From positions 10,112,489-10,176,488 of the forward strand of contig NC_039362.1 in assembly GCF_003573695.1 (NCBI RefSeq): a stretch of DNA of 64,000 bases. The letters run 5' to 3'. This stretch comes from Papaver somniferum (taxonomy: Eukaryota > Streptophyta > Magnoliopsida > Ranunculales > Papaveraceae). Below the pieces are notes generated by a model. That model saw only the letters and a list, made by a program, of their open reading frames with translations, searched no databases and was not told where the DNA came from. A program made the translations under genes and the position numbers. Of the stretch, positions 45,327 through 56,845 are shown in pieces (positions within the stretch are counted from its first letter, which is position 1; the number at the start of each line of letters is the position of its first letter).

Positions 45327-46331
45327 CGGACACAGTATGCTGTGAGTCCGAGAGTCGTCCCTTCCTACGTCAGCGAAAACAGACAACACCTTACTTTGAC
45401 CTGTTTTTGAAAAGTTTCTATAGTACGTACGGTTTTAAAGGGAAAAGGGTGACTGACACCAAAACTGAGTTTAAAAAGTACGATTCCCTCTATTCTAGCA
45501 CGCTGACCTCGCCAGTCTGCCATGTTTTGACTCTAAGTGTTTCTTTTAGACGGGTATCATGCTACGTCGCTTTCAAGGTTGCACGACTTCGCCTTCAGTA
45601 CCACGACTCTGCATTAACTACAATTTTTCTTACATTCCCTAGACTCCAAATCATTAACTCCTATTTCTTTGTGAGTAAAAGGTCCAAATTCGTAATTTTA
45701 TGAGGTCAGCACGCCATGGAAAAAACTGGACCAAGACTTATGTACTCCCTTGGAACTACAGACAGATGTCTTCCCTTAATTCTTTGGGTTCTTTCACCGG
45801 CGACCGATAATCTCGCCGTGCTGTTGTTTTGGCGTTTTCCCAAGCCAACATGGAACCTCAAGCAACTTCAACCACACATCAAAGATGTTACTTAGGAGTT
45901 TTAGGGGTATTCCGTTGTTGAACTCGTAAGGAAAAAACTAAGATTAAAATACGAAGATGAGTGCGAAAACTACTATGAAAACGAAAATTAAGACACGAGA
46001 ACAGACTCGCCTACAAGCAAGGCTAGTCGATCTGTTATCAGGATCCTTCCCTGTCCTCAACCAAGCGCTAATAGCGTTTTTTGGGAGCTCTTGAAGGATT
46101 TCCTATCAACTTGACTGTTCGGAATCGACCCGACTGAAAATATTCGCTAACGACACGACTTCAACAATGAAAACTCAACTATATCAACAAACTTCGACTA
46201 AACAAACATAAACAGACTTCACCAAACAGAGTTCATCTCATAGCATCAACTAACACGCAAAGTGTTTTTAGGATCTTTTGGATCGTCTCTGTTGGCACAT
46301 GCAGTCAAGGTATCCGGAGAACTTAGACGTT
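45327..46331 (-). other. 5' leader of element 2
   Basis: About 1 kb of untranslated leader separates the primer site from the gag start. No conserved ORF is evident. It would hold packaging signals, none of which can be named from sequence. Confidence 0.55.
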
Positions 46332-46348
46332 CCCCTTAGTCGGCGCCA
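46332..46348 (-). other. Primer-binding site of element 2
   Basis: On the minus strand TGGCGCCGACTAAGGGG starts three bases after the 5' LTR. TGGCGCCG matches the 3' end of plant tRNA-Asp (complement of CGGCGCCA); the remaining bases diverge from tRNA-Asp, so the primer identity is tentative. Confidence 0.7.
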
Positions 46349-46351
46349 GAA

Positions 46352-47058
46352 TGTAGTGGCATAAAACCACACACTACATCCAACGAAGTAGAAGATGAAT
46401 TAACACAAAGTAAAGGTGCACAAACAAACATAGACACAATGATATACGTGGTTTGGTATGATTACCTACGTCCACGGGGTGGAAGGATGAAAGTTTATTA
46501 TTTCTTTTCTTTGATTACAAGTTGTTCTCTCCTTCTCAAATGGTGAAACTCTCAAAAACTCAAGTATGATGCCTTGTTTCTCTCCCTCTCTTAACTTGCC
46601 TTTCTCTCTCTCGACCAGCCCTTGTATTTATAGGCCAAGGTCGACATACAACAGAATTAAAATGTTGGTCACATTACATCAATTTAGTTGTTCCCTATCG
46701 GACCTGCACTGCTCGCCCATCTTTCTGGTATGACCGATAGAGTCTTGGTTTTTGATAGTTCTTCATCCGAGGCCGAGTCTTGATCGTCTGGTTAGCATGA
46801 TGTCGCCCTTCTTTCTTCTCGTTCCTTTGTTTGATCATCTTCCTTTGTCTGACCGAGTGCTTTCTGATCGTCCACCCGACCTGTCAGAAGATAAGGGTCA
46901 CGCCACATCCGACAACTGTTGGGCCATCACGTCCGACCCATGTGATACCTCGCTCTTTGCGCCGTCCAGTTCTATCATGTGCTTCGCCGCTCTTTCTTCT
47001 TCGGTGTATCATAGCTTAGGATCTTGCCACCTAGCCTGGTGGATTATCTACGCCTACA
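46352..47058 (-). repeat. 5' LTR of element 2
   Basis: 707 bases, partner of 35845-36548. It carries an intact minus-strand TATAAATA at 46625-46632. Its outer edge lies 300 bases from the F-box stop codon. Confidence 0.9.
46625..46632 (-). promoter_or_regulatory. TATA box of element 2 LTR promoter
   Basis: TATAAATA on the minus strand sits mid-LTR, upstream of gag in the element's direction. The other LTR copy is mutated at one base. Confidence 0.65.
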
Positions 47059-47357
47059 CTTAGCAACAAGAGTTCTGTGATCAATGTCAGGTGGTTGCTT
47101 CTTTTGCGAGCAGATGGACCGCAATAATAATTCTGTCAATTCTGTGATGAATTTGTCATGAGTTCATACTGACAGACTATAAACCCTATTGCAACAAAAG
47201 AAACGATAAAGCACCTAAGCTGAAAAAAAACATTTTCATAGTTTGTCAGATCACAGAATGAACAACCTACTAAGCTGAGTTGCACAAAAATATATTTATT
47301 TAGGGAAGAAGACTTTCGCTGAAGAGATCCTGCTGAAAGTTGACTGCCACGCTTTTC

Positions 47358-48740
47358 TTAGGCTTCTGATAAGGACAACAAACTTTCGCTGAACGAAATA
47401 CATAGTCTAGAATCGAAATATAAAGGAATTGACAAGGGAATACCACTAATCTTAATCTCCTCGAAAAACTTTTTCTTCAAATCATATGAATAAACTGACA
47501 CGGCCTTTGAGCGCCCATCAGAATTCATTAAATGAGTTTCCAGGATGATTTGATCTGCTCCAGTAGTAGTATGAAAATACATATCCCGCTCTTCTACCCA
47601 ATGAACAGGTAAGGTGATGGTATGCTTAGTCCATTTCTTGTCAGTGGAGTTCATGGTTGTAGCTTTATAAGTACTCTCTTTGTCGCTGTCTTCATATACC
47701 CATAGGTCAGCCGTGTCGGCAGTATTTCTACGTAATATAGCAACACATCCGTTCACTTCTAATAAATGGCAACGGTCGAGGAAAGGATCTGGGTCAGAAG
47801 GCTTACTACCAGATCTGAACTTGGAAATTTGAATCGTTCTAAATTTCTCATTTCCAACATCAAATGCCACCATAAATACATCATCATCGTTATCACACTC
47901 AACTATACCAGGAAACCAATAAACAGATCCGTTCACATATACGGAACATACAATGCGACAGAAATGATGAGGCGGGGCAGCTTCGATCTTTCTCCATGAA
48001 TTGTGGCCTAAAGTCAAGATCTCACAAACTAGGCCATCAAGGATAGTCCCATCATCCTGTTTCCGTGACATATTCCACATGCACATGACTTTGTGTTTCT
48101 TAGTGGCAGGATCATATCCAAAACAATAGGTAGAACCACCGATATAGCAACAAGTACGACTTTTTCTAGCCTCCATTAGGACTGTGGATTCAATCCATGG
48201 TGTTATTTCCCTAGTGCTGATATTATAAATGCAAGCAGCATTATCGTAGCCGCAGATGAAACATATCAAACCATTAACAGCTCCAATAATTTCAGTACAT
48301 TGAGCCAACCTCAAGTTCCTTATGGTGGGAATATTTGACGCCACAATGCCGCTTCCTTCAGACGGTAAGCCAGCAGTGGTCTTGAAATACACCTGATGAT
48401 CTTGGTAATTGATACCACTAATCTTGGTCGGAATGATGATGAAAAAACGTAGAAGTTTTTTTGATCTAGTAAAATGTAAATCGACAAAGTAGGGATCTTT
48501 GATTAATAAACGCCAAGGTTTAGACACGCACTTGAACCGCATAAGTGACTTTGCAGGGACTCTGCTTAGTATGTCACATACTACCATATCTTCATCGAAC
48601 ATAATAGCATTAGTAGTACCAGTAGTAGTGTTTGGAACAATTTCTTTCTCATCATTATCAGCAGCATTACTTTTTTTCCTGTTCTGCAACATCTTTTTTC
48701 CCATCTTTCCGCCAATCCCTTTGTCTCTCTGCAATATCAC
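47358..48740 (-). CDS. F-box protein with F-box-associated (type 3) domain
   Basis: A single open frame of 460 codons. The F-box spans about residues 47-90 (DMVVCDILSRVPAKSLMRFK, CVSKPWRLLIKDPYF). The rest is the F-box-associated beta-propeller-like domain (about 145-430), with ITPWIES, YCFGYDPATKKHKVMCMW, LGHNSWRKIE and VNGSVYWF as typical strands. Such proteins are substrate receptors of SCF ubiquitin ligases: the F-box binds SKP1 and the FBA domain binds targets. The start is uncertain. On the minus strand gatattgcag|agagac looks like a splice acceptor ten bases into the frame, so a 5'-UTR intron may exist and Met13 at 48704 may be the true start. The frame is intact although retrotransposons lie 300 bases downstream and 2 kb upstream. 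Target unknown. Confidence 0.9.
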   Translation of the reverse strand: MILQRDKGIGGKMGKKMLQNRKKSNAADNDEKEIVPNTTTGTTNAIMFDEDMVVCDILSRVPAKSLMRFKCVSKPWRLLIKDPYFVDLHFTRSKKLLRFFIIIPTKISGINYQDHQVYFKTTAGLPSEGSGIVASNIPTIRNLRLAQCTEIIGAVNGLICFICGYDNAACIYNISTREITPWIESTVLMEARKSRTCCYIGGSTYCFGYDPATKKHKVMCMWNMSRKQDDGTILDGLVCEILTLGHNSWRKIEAAPPHHFCRIVCSVYVNGSVYWFPGIVECDNDDDVFMVAFDVGNEKFRTIQISKFRSGSKPSDPDPFLDRCHLLEVNGCVAILRRNTADTADLWVYEDSDKESTYKATTMNSTDKKWTKHTITLPVHWVEERDMYFHTTTGADQIILETHLMNSDGRSKAVSVYSYDLKKKFFEEIKISGIPLSIPLYFDSRLCISFSESLLSLSEA

Positions 48741-50727
48741 AATCGATCATTTAACAGCCTCCAGATAATCTATTGAATTTGGTAATTTTCTGAATCATAA
48801 AACCATAGCATCCCCAAGATTCAAGAATACACACAAACAACATACTAGAAAACAACACAAAAACAATCGATTGCAAAGTGGTGGTGGTGGTGAGATCAAC
48901 AAAGTTTTCTTTCCTTGTCTACAATTCCAAAACACAAAGTTCAGTGTTAAAAATGGTTACCCGAGAGAAATATTCAGTCTTGTAACAGGAAGTGGTTTCA
49001 AGGGGTCGATAGTAACAAGGTTTAAGCAACTGCATTTGACAAGTGTCCATCAATCTCTAGCTAGGCCTTTTTATTTGTTATTTTCCCGTTTTCAGTCATG
49101 AATTTCTTCTTTTTATATTAAGGATTTTGTTGGAAACATGCAAAAAAGAATTCTGGGTTCAGAAAAAAATTAAAAGCAGAAATGAAGCCAAGTGCAGTAG
49201 CACAAAATACCTTTAATCGTATCAGCAAACGCAACGCAACAACACCGTGCAAGTGAATTGAAGCAACAGCAAAGGGAACTAGAAATAGGCGACAAGAACT
49301 TGGAACGTTTGGGTTTTATTTCTCTGTCTGTCTTGTCTTATAGAGAGTATTTGTGTGTCTCATTGGGTTCCGTGATCAATCAGCCAATTGCATAAACAAC
49401 CTATACTCAGAGCGGTTTCATAAGAAAAAAATTCCTATTTATGGAATAATGTGGAGTTACTTCATTTTCAGTTACCCTTTGGCCACCGAAATCTTCATTC
49501 TAAAAAATATTCCAGTGGAGCATATCGTTTTATTTTTAGAATAAATCTAACCAAATGGTTAGATTATATTGCGAATATCATTTTCTGTCCAGCTTTGTCG
49601 GTTCTTATATGCTTATTTTTGGATGTTTTGTGCTAGAATTCATGTATTGTAGCAGTTTAGTAGGTTTCTATGGTTCTTGATGATGTTCTTATTATGTATG
49701 TAAACCTCGCGAACTGATGAAAATTAAGTAGCAAATGGACGAAGAAAGAAACAAAAAGGTTTTTATTATATCCTGAATATTATTTATAACACTTGACAAC
49801 CTTTGCGATGCCACATAAACAAAGAAGATGGATGATTTTTTGGGCACCATTCAAAAATTTGAGGCGACCATTCTTCAAATTTTGACCAGATCATTATAAA
49901 TTTTTACTAAGTCATTATTAAGTAAAAATAAAAATCTCCATGGTAATGCTTAAATTGTCCTTATATTAATTTTTAATTTTATTTTTTAAAGTCTTTTTTA
50001 TTATTCGATTCGGTTAAGTATTTTTTTTCTTCATACTAATATTAGGTTTGGTTTGGTTAAGTATTTTTTTCTTCATACTAATATTAGACTAGGAAAGAAA
50101 ACCAGCCGAAGCTCAATATATTTTCTTATGCATATAACAAATTGAGGTTCGGTTAGAAGGAGAAATCCAACTGAATTTGGGTTCGACTAAGAAAAAAATC
50201 GACTTATTGTTTTTTGCATATATAGATTATATATTTTTCTTGAAGTTTGGTTAGGAAATACATAAAAACAACCCACCCGAATCCGTGCTCTGCTATGAAA
50301 AAAATCAACTTAGATGAACCTGAACTTGTTCCTCCTATGCAAAGAATATATTTATGTTGGGGAATATATATAAAAACCCGAGAGAAAATTACTAAAAAAA
50401 AAGAAAATTAAATTAAAAGAAAAAGAAGGAAAATAGATAAATATAAAAGACAATAAATAATAGAATAACGAGATGATTGGGTAGTCTGTTGTCCTCTCAC
50501 TACACAGTGGATGGCTTAATCACTTAGTGGTCCCCTTCCAGATTTAGTGCTCCCACTGCTCGTGGCGCTTAAGTGGACTTTCTCTTAACTAATCCTAATA
50601 AACCATGTTTCCAAGTTCATCGTTGATTTTGAGTTTTCAATCTGTGGACTTGGAGAACACAATCTAATATCAAAAATCAGAGTTTTTATTTATTCATAAG
50701 ATTTGAACTTGCAAACTAAATAGTAGG
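48741..50727. other. Region upstream of the F-box gene, no other gene
   Basis: AT-rich. The first few hundred bases may hold a 5' UTR and promoter for the F-box gene. A unit of about 34 bases ('ggttaagtattttt...catactaatattag') is repeated at about 50012 and 50055. Small ORFs at 49353 and 49451 show no known features. Confidence 0.5.
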
Positions 50728-50732
50728 ATGGA

Positions 50733-51685
50733 TGAGAACACGTAAATCACGAAGACATCTATATGTTCACAAACAATGTTCGCATTTCATACACATGCTT
50801 GCACTGATGAGACGATTGTATTGATTCCTTGGCTCAAAATCTTCGGGTTTATCATTGCCTCGTCTAATATCATCACCAGAGGCGTTCACATAGAGGAAGA
50901 TAAAGAAAACGAAATGTAAAAGTAATACTCGTGGAGTATGAAATGGATGTAAAGTGCTGAAATGTAAATAAGACTGGGATTTACGTGGTTCAGCACTAAG
51001 GCCTACATCCACGGGGTTGTCGTTTTCACTATGCATTTGATGATTACAGAGGTAGCCGAATGACTTTGGAGTTTACATAGGTCAGCGAATTTTAAAAGGT
51101 AAACTTACATAAACAATTCTTCTCTATCGACTTCTCTCTAAACCTCCTTCTCTTTTTCGATCCCCTCTCTCTTGGTGGAGAGGGGGTATTTATAGGGTTA
51201 GAGTGTGGGACCCGTTTCTGAGAGCCGTTGGAACCTTATCTTCTTGTGCTTTGTGTTCATCACGCAGAGGTCTTCGTTCATTGCTTGATCACGCAGAGTC
51301 ATCCTCGTTCGTTCCACGGGTTGACCGACACGTACACTACTCAGAGTGTTTAATGCGGGTAATTGAGACGCATGCTCGTGTCAGACAAGTGTCTTCTGCC
51401 CCTGTCACGTCCATGTCAGTCAACCTTCTCTTCACCGTTGATCTTGGATTCTTTTGGGGATGAGATAAAGCAACTCTTTGGGAGTTATTTGGTGCTCCGT
51501 AGTACACCGTGCTTTTGGTACATCCTTTAACTTCTGCCCTTGGATTTGTTCAGGCGAAGATCCGACGTCGACGGGATGGGCTTCTTGGCTGTGGGCGTGT
51601 GTCATCATGTTTTGATGACTTGGTCCGCATGCTCTCCACGTGTCTTCTCACATACACGTGTTTGATGATGAAATATGTACACACA
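50733..51685 (-). repeat. 3' LTR of element 3
   Basis: 953 bases, TGAGAACACG...GTACACACA. It contains minus-strand TATAAATA at 51187-51194. Inward, read on the minus strand, lies a polypurine tract aagaaaaggggaaaat. Confidence 0.92.
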
Positions 51686-51701
51686 ATTTTCCCCTTTTCT
51701 T
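51686..51701 (-). other. Polypurine tract of element 3
   Basis: On the minus strand aagaaaaggggaaaat directly precedes the TGTGTG start of the 3' LTR. Confidence 0.7.
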
Positions 51702-51871
51702 CGGGATTGAGTGTTTAGTGGGAGCATTGAAGAAAACAGACGTTACATATTCCTCCTCTCTCCTAATAACTTCTCCTAGATACTTGGGTACGTTTCTCAC
51801 TCGTGCATTAACTGCTCATTTAATGGGTACGTTTCCCATTCCTCCATTAACTTCCTTCTCTTTCTTTCGAG

Positions 51872-51880
51872 TATATAAAG
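51872..51880 (+). promoter_or_regulatory. TATA box of the antisense gene in element 3
   Basis: TATATAAAG lies 187 bases inside the LTR. A pyrimidine-rich leader follows, then a donor (gtg|gtaaga, exon end 52059) and an acceptor (cctcgcag, ending 52373), only two bases before the ATG at 52376. This predicts a first non-coding exon of about 51905-52059 and a 5'-UTR intron of 52060-52373. Confidence 0.6.
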
Positions 51881-52375
51881 GAGAGGAGAAAAAATTAATA
51901 TCATTCTCCTTGAAAATTAATTTCATTCTCCCTGTCAGACTTCATCCTTTGTTCTTCAACCATTAAATTCTCTCTGCCCTAGCATTAATCACGCTCGTTT
52001 CTTCTTTGTTTATGGTTTGTTCTCTCAATTGTCTTCTTTTGGGATTTTTTTTTGTGGTGGTAAGATTTCTTTTCTTTGTTTCTGTTGTTTTAAATTTTGT
52101 GTTGATTGTAAATTTCCTGCTGCTGTTGTACCTTGTTTGTGATGAAGAACATCTTTCGATGCATGTATGCTAGTTTGCCCCTGTTCTTCTTCTCAAGTCG
52201 AGGAGGCCAGTGTTTCAATTGTATTGATTGATTTATTTTATTTTATTTTTATTTATTTTTTTAGTATTAGGGTTTTTGGGCTATGCTGAGATGAACTGCT
52301 AATTTTGCGGTTTTTTGATCTTTGTTGATGCCCTCGTGTTTGATTCTAACTTGTTTTTTGTACCTCCTCGCAGCC

Positions 52376-55300
52376 ATGTCTGACCGTCCGCGGCTTCCTT
52401 ATCAAACTCCTCCTTCCAGTCTGCCGAGATCCCCTCCGCGTAGAGAGTCTGATAAATCTCCACATGGGGGAGATCTCTCTAAATTGTCGCAGAGTTTCGT
52501 CTTCTTCTAGGACGAAGGCTTCTCCTCATAGGAAGTGGGATCCATCGAAGGGCCCTTCCGGGTCTCGATACGCTGCCAGCCGTGCTCTTTCTCGTCCTCG
52601 TGATGACTCCAGGTGTACGCAGACACCTCCTCGCGGTGACACCTTCGATATTCCCCCTCTTCGTTCTATAGTGCCCGTGCAGAACCCTATGCCGCCTCCT
52701 CCAGTACTTTCTTTCAAAGGGAAGAACTCCAAAGATTCTGTGCCGAGAGCTGAATCATCTAAAAATCCTACTTTCAAAAGAAAAGCTTCCGAAGCTTTTG
52801 TTGGTTCGTCCGATCTCGCGGAAGAAGAGGAGGTTGTCCCGGTGATACGCAGTGTTTCGGTTAGCAAGAAGAAAGTCACGTTTAAGCACATTTACCTTGA
52901 AGTTTTCAAGGAAAAGCATGAGCTCCAAGCCTTCTAGGTTCGTTTCTATGCCCCTGAGGATGATATTACTTACGATCTCATCTCGAAGTATTAGTTTGAT
53001 GAGTTTCATCTGTTGACTACGGTTGGAGCCTTCGAGGCGGGTCTTATGCTTCCGTTGTATAAGTCTGGTGATTCTTTTTATTATGGTCGAGAAGGCTCTT
53101 CCACCAATACTCATAGTCGTTCCTTGTCGCAATTATCGGGGAACTATCTCCGTGCGGGAATGTTATCTGCGGAGTAAGGGGGAGACGACGATGACATGTT
53201 ATGTTCCAAATCCCGCTGAGAGGGAGTCGTATACTCCTGAAAACTTCAACAGCTCCTTTGGGGATTATGTCAATAGTAGGAACCGTAAACCGTGGAGTGT
53301 TAGTATTCGTAACCTCGCTGCTCCTCGGGGCGAAATTCGTCTCTTAAGTGAGGTGAGCGATGCCAAACTGAAATACGTTTCAGGCACCGATGGGTCGGCT
53401 CAGCGGAAACTTTTTCCTGCTCGTGAAAGGATCAAGAGTGACCATGATTATGAGTGGCATGCCACTGTATTGAAATTGTTGGTCCTTGGGCGTATGGTTG
53501 GATTCCCGGTCCGCGCGGTTGGCGTCCTTCTGAGAGTAGCAGGCCTCGTGAATCTCCTCCTGCTCGTTATGGAGATTTCTGTCCCTGGCGTTTAAATTTC
53601 GAGGGCATGAACTTTCTTTATGCTCTCGACGTTGTTGATGGAGACGAGGAAGAGGGTTCTGGTGCTATACTTCCACCGAAGAGTGGCGCTACTACCAAGG
53701 TATGGTTATTGCAGATTCTGGCCGCGCCCCTCCTTTTTTGAAAATCAAACTTTGTGTATGAGGAAATAACTCTTTTTGTGGAACGTGTATTGGTTTGCAG
53801 GTGTCGAAAAAGAAAAAGATTGGGCCCAAGCAGTCTTCTACCATTGTGACGTGTGAGGCTGAGGTTCATGAAGAAGTTACCAGTCCAGTGAACGAAGAGT
53901 TTGCCGAGGATGAGGAAATGTCTGATGGGGAAGAACGCACTGATACTTCCCCTCCTGATGTCGAGGAAGAGGTTGGTGCGGGTTGTGATGGTGTTTATGG
54001 GGGAAATAATACCGCGGTGGCCGAGGGAAGTGTTACCGCGGAAATGTCTGCTCCTGCTGGTGATAACCCTGGTGGTCCGGAATTTATCGGAGGGGGTGAG
54101 GCTGCGGAAACTCTCCCCACTATTTCTCAAGAGTTATCCTTTGACAGGATATATTCCGCAAAGGAACTCTTTGATGATGCCCTCGGTTTTCCCGAAGACT
54201 TTTCTTTGCTTTCCCCCAATGATGATTGGGATGTACTCGGGGATTTTGGTAAGGAAAATGCTTCTGTTCAGAATGAAGGCGCGGATGATCACATTGCACG
54301 TGGTGATGCAGAGACTTGTGTTGATGGGGAAATGACAGCAAAGGGGAAGTCTGTGGTTGACTCACCTTCCGAGGATTTACCTCACTCGCTGATGTTTGAG
54401 GGTGAGGATGCCATAATGGATTGGCTCAAGAAAAAGAGTATGCTGTTTGTTCCCCATCCTTCCCCGGTGGTTGCTGGCGAGAAAGATTCTGATGCTTATA
54501 CTCGTCGGATGATGGAACTATCTTCCGAGGCGCGTGTTGCCGAGATGTGGGGGAAAAGATTGAGTGTTCCAGAGGCTACCCTCGTAGCGGACCCTCCATC
54601 TTATGTTGCTTAAATGATGGCCATAGCTGATGGGTACCAATATGGTTTTCCCCAGCAGCGCGTCTTGGAGGTAAGTCCCCGTACATATCTCTTCGTGACA
54701 CTCGAATCCTTCGGTGTATGTTTTTCGTTTGATGTGTAGATGATGAGTAGTAAGCATTGTAACCATGTGTTGTATCAATTATTTAAAGCGAAATCTTTGA
54801 AGCTGGAGGCTAAGCTTCGTCACAGGGAAAAGGCATTATTTGCGGCTGAGGTGGAGATAGAAGAACTTAAGAATAACCTTAAAGAGAAAGAAAGGATGGG
54901 TGAAGCGGAGGCTAGTATTCGTTTAGAGCTTTCCACCGTTCGCGCTGAGTTAGAGCAAACTCGCGGCAAAGTTTCAGCTTTCACAGGTTTAGTTCTTCTC
55001 CATCTTTTATCCCCCGTAATTCCTTTCTACTACTTTGTTGTTCTGTCTGAGTCTCCCCACCCTATCTTCAGTGGGTGGAGTCCCCGAGCTGATATGGCTT
55101 CGGAATGAAAGGGAACGACAAAAATCTCGTATCAAAGAGTTGGTCAAAAAAATTAAGAGCGAAGCCAAAAAGTGGGACGCTCTGGCTGAGGGATGGTGCG
55201 CAAGGCATGTTCAGATGGTTGATATGCAGAATTTGTATAACCATGACCGTATTTTGTTCAATGGTACGCTGCTGTGGATACGTGAGAATCTGCGGGAATC

Positions 55301-56209
55301 CCGTGAGCGTACTTCGTTATTAGAGGCTAGAATACATCTTCTGGAAGAGTAATTACGAAAGGCTCGCTCCTTCCGTTTCCGGGAATTAGGGAGAGTATGA
55401 TGTGTCTTACCAGAGAAAGGGACGATGCCAGAGCCGAGGTTGGGGCTCTCAGCAAAGCCCTTGCTGCGTCTCGCGCTGAAATAGCCCGCCAGGCTGAGTT
55501 TGAGAGAAATCTCGAAGTATGCATGTACATACTTAACAAAGGGGTAACAGAGATAAAAAAACGAAGTCAACCACTTCGTCACATGGATTCGATGAAGCAG
55601 GTAGAATTAGATGCAAGTCAATTTTCTCACCAACCTTCAACTAGATTATAAGAAAATCCGAGGAATATGACTATCTTGATGAAGCGCGAGACGCGGTTGT
55701 TAATGAGTATGAAGAGGCTTCGGCTTGTGTCGAAGGTATAACCTCATTTCATCGAGTGTGATTGTGTTTTCTGTGCTAACTCCCTTGTGTTGTCTTTTTC
55801 AGAGCTCGAGGGACAACTCCGCTGCAAATGAAAAATTTGAAAAGGCTCAATCTTCCTTAGTGCAGCAGGAAGGACAGACTAATTATTTTAAGAGTCTGGT
55901 GGCATCCCGCGAGGAGGCCGTTGGTGCTGCTTTCTAAAGAAGTGAATCGTCTATCCTCGTTGTTATCTCAAGCCCACCAGCGAACGACAGTTATTATGCA
56001 TAAGGCTCGGTGTCAATTGGCGGAGGAGACAAACAAGATGCTGGAGAAGATTGAGCTTGGCCTTAAGACCGATCATGGCCTCGTCAAGAGCTATCCGCGC
56101 GTGTCCTGTACCTGCCTCCTTGCCTGGCTCCTCGGGACCCTCTTCTGGTGGGAGCGTCCCTTCAACTCTTCGGAACAACCCTGCTGATGGGGCGGCATCT
56201 TCCAAGTAG
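52376..56209 (+). pseudogene. Antisense multi-exon gene of element 3, degraded
   Basis: The ATG at 52376 (MSDRPRLPYQTPPSSLPRSP) opens a proline/serine-rich N-terminus. Next comes a domain like that of element 2 (FDEFHLLTTVGAFEAGLMLP), then an acidic region, then coiled coils (IEELKNNLKEKERMGEAEAS). Exons readable from GT/AG sites: 52376-53699, 53801-54670, 54740-54986, from 55072, to 55516, about 55651-55735, and 55803-56209. Damage: frameshifts near 52485, 53165, 53455, 55350 and within the last exon; stops at about 52935, 52992 and 54611. Domain order matches the element 2 gene, so both descend from one antisense gene. Function is unknown. Confidence 0.7.
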
Positions 56210-56845
56210 AAACCACGGCATTAGCCTTCAGTTAGATTTTGCTAGTATTTTGTAAAAGAATGTTTTTGATGTGTTTTTTTCCTTGAATTGGCCTTGCCGC
56301 TTTTGTAACCAACCTTATGAAATGGATCATTCTTTTGGTATACCTGCAGTATCAGTTTTTTTTTATTTTAAGCATTGTGAGGAAGGACATTAAAAACAAA
56401 AGAAGAATGTTTTAAGTGTTTGGGTGCGATACCGAAGGGAGGTACCTTCGTGATCGTCTTGAGACCTGTCACCCCGCTGGCGAACCCTGGGCCAGAGGAT
56501 TCCCAGACGGTGGGGGCCGAGGAACGTTCTAGGATATGGGGTTAAAATATTTACATACACCCATTCCGTCGACCCGTTGCCTTAAGATTGGTTGGGTATC
56601 TCTTTCTGCTGGGTGCCTTCCCCCTGGTCTTACACTCATGACACTGATGGGGGAGCCCTGAGAGATTGTAGATTAACTACTTTCCCCAATATTGTTATAA
56701 GTTTTGTTTACTTGAAGGTTTCAAAAGCTTGTTTGATTGATAGGTTGAGGCCTGCTACTCCTCGTCCAGAGATAGAAACATGTAAAGCGGTTACGCTGCC
56801 TTCTTCTTCTGGTATTCTTCACGCAGATGCAAAGCTGCGTTGCTC
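56210..56845. other. Spacer between convergent antisense gene and pol of element 3
   Basis: 636 bases with no coding region. A GC-richer patch at 56440-56530 contains short inverted pieces around 'gaggattcccagacggtg'. No tandem array like that of element 2 is seen. Confidence 0.5.

Larger units (their letters stand above)
35845..47058 (-). mobile_element. Tat-type Ty3/gypsy element 2, RT-less, with antisense coiled-coil gene
   Basis: The element is 11,214 bases. LTRs at 35845-36548 and 46352-47058 both run TGTAG...GCCTACA and are flanked by TSD CTTAG (35840-35844, 47059-47063). Primer site and gag lie at the right, so it reads on the minus strand. Order in its own direction: LTR, leader, gag, protease, RNase H, integrase, tandem repeats, then the antisense gene (36946-39799) and the 3' LTR. 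RT is absent. By eye the LTRs differ at about 38-40 of 705 positions. Confidence 0.9.

Noticed and set aside
50767..51036. 89-codon minus-strand ORF found in both LTRs of element 3 (also 62386-62655)
   Set aside because: Both LTRs descend from one sequence at insertion, so sharing an ORF is expected and is not evidence of coding.
51203..51463. 86-codon plus-strand ORF in both LTRs of element 3 (also 62822-63082)
   Set aside because: Same reason; low-complexity product with no domain.
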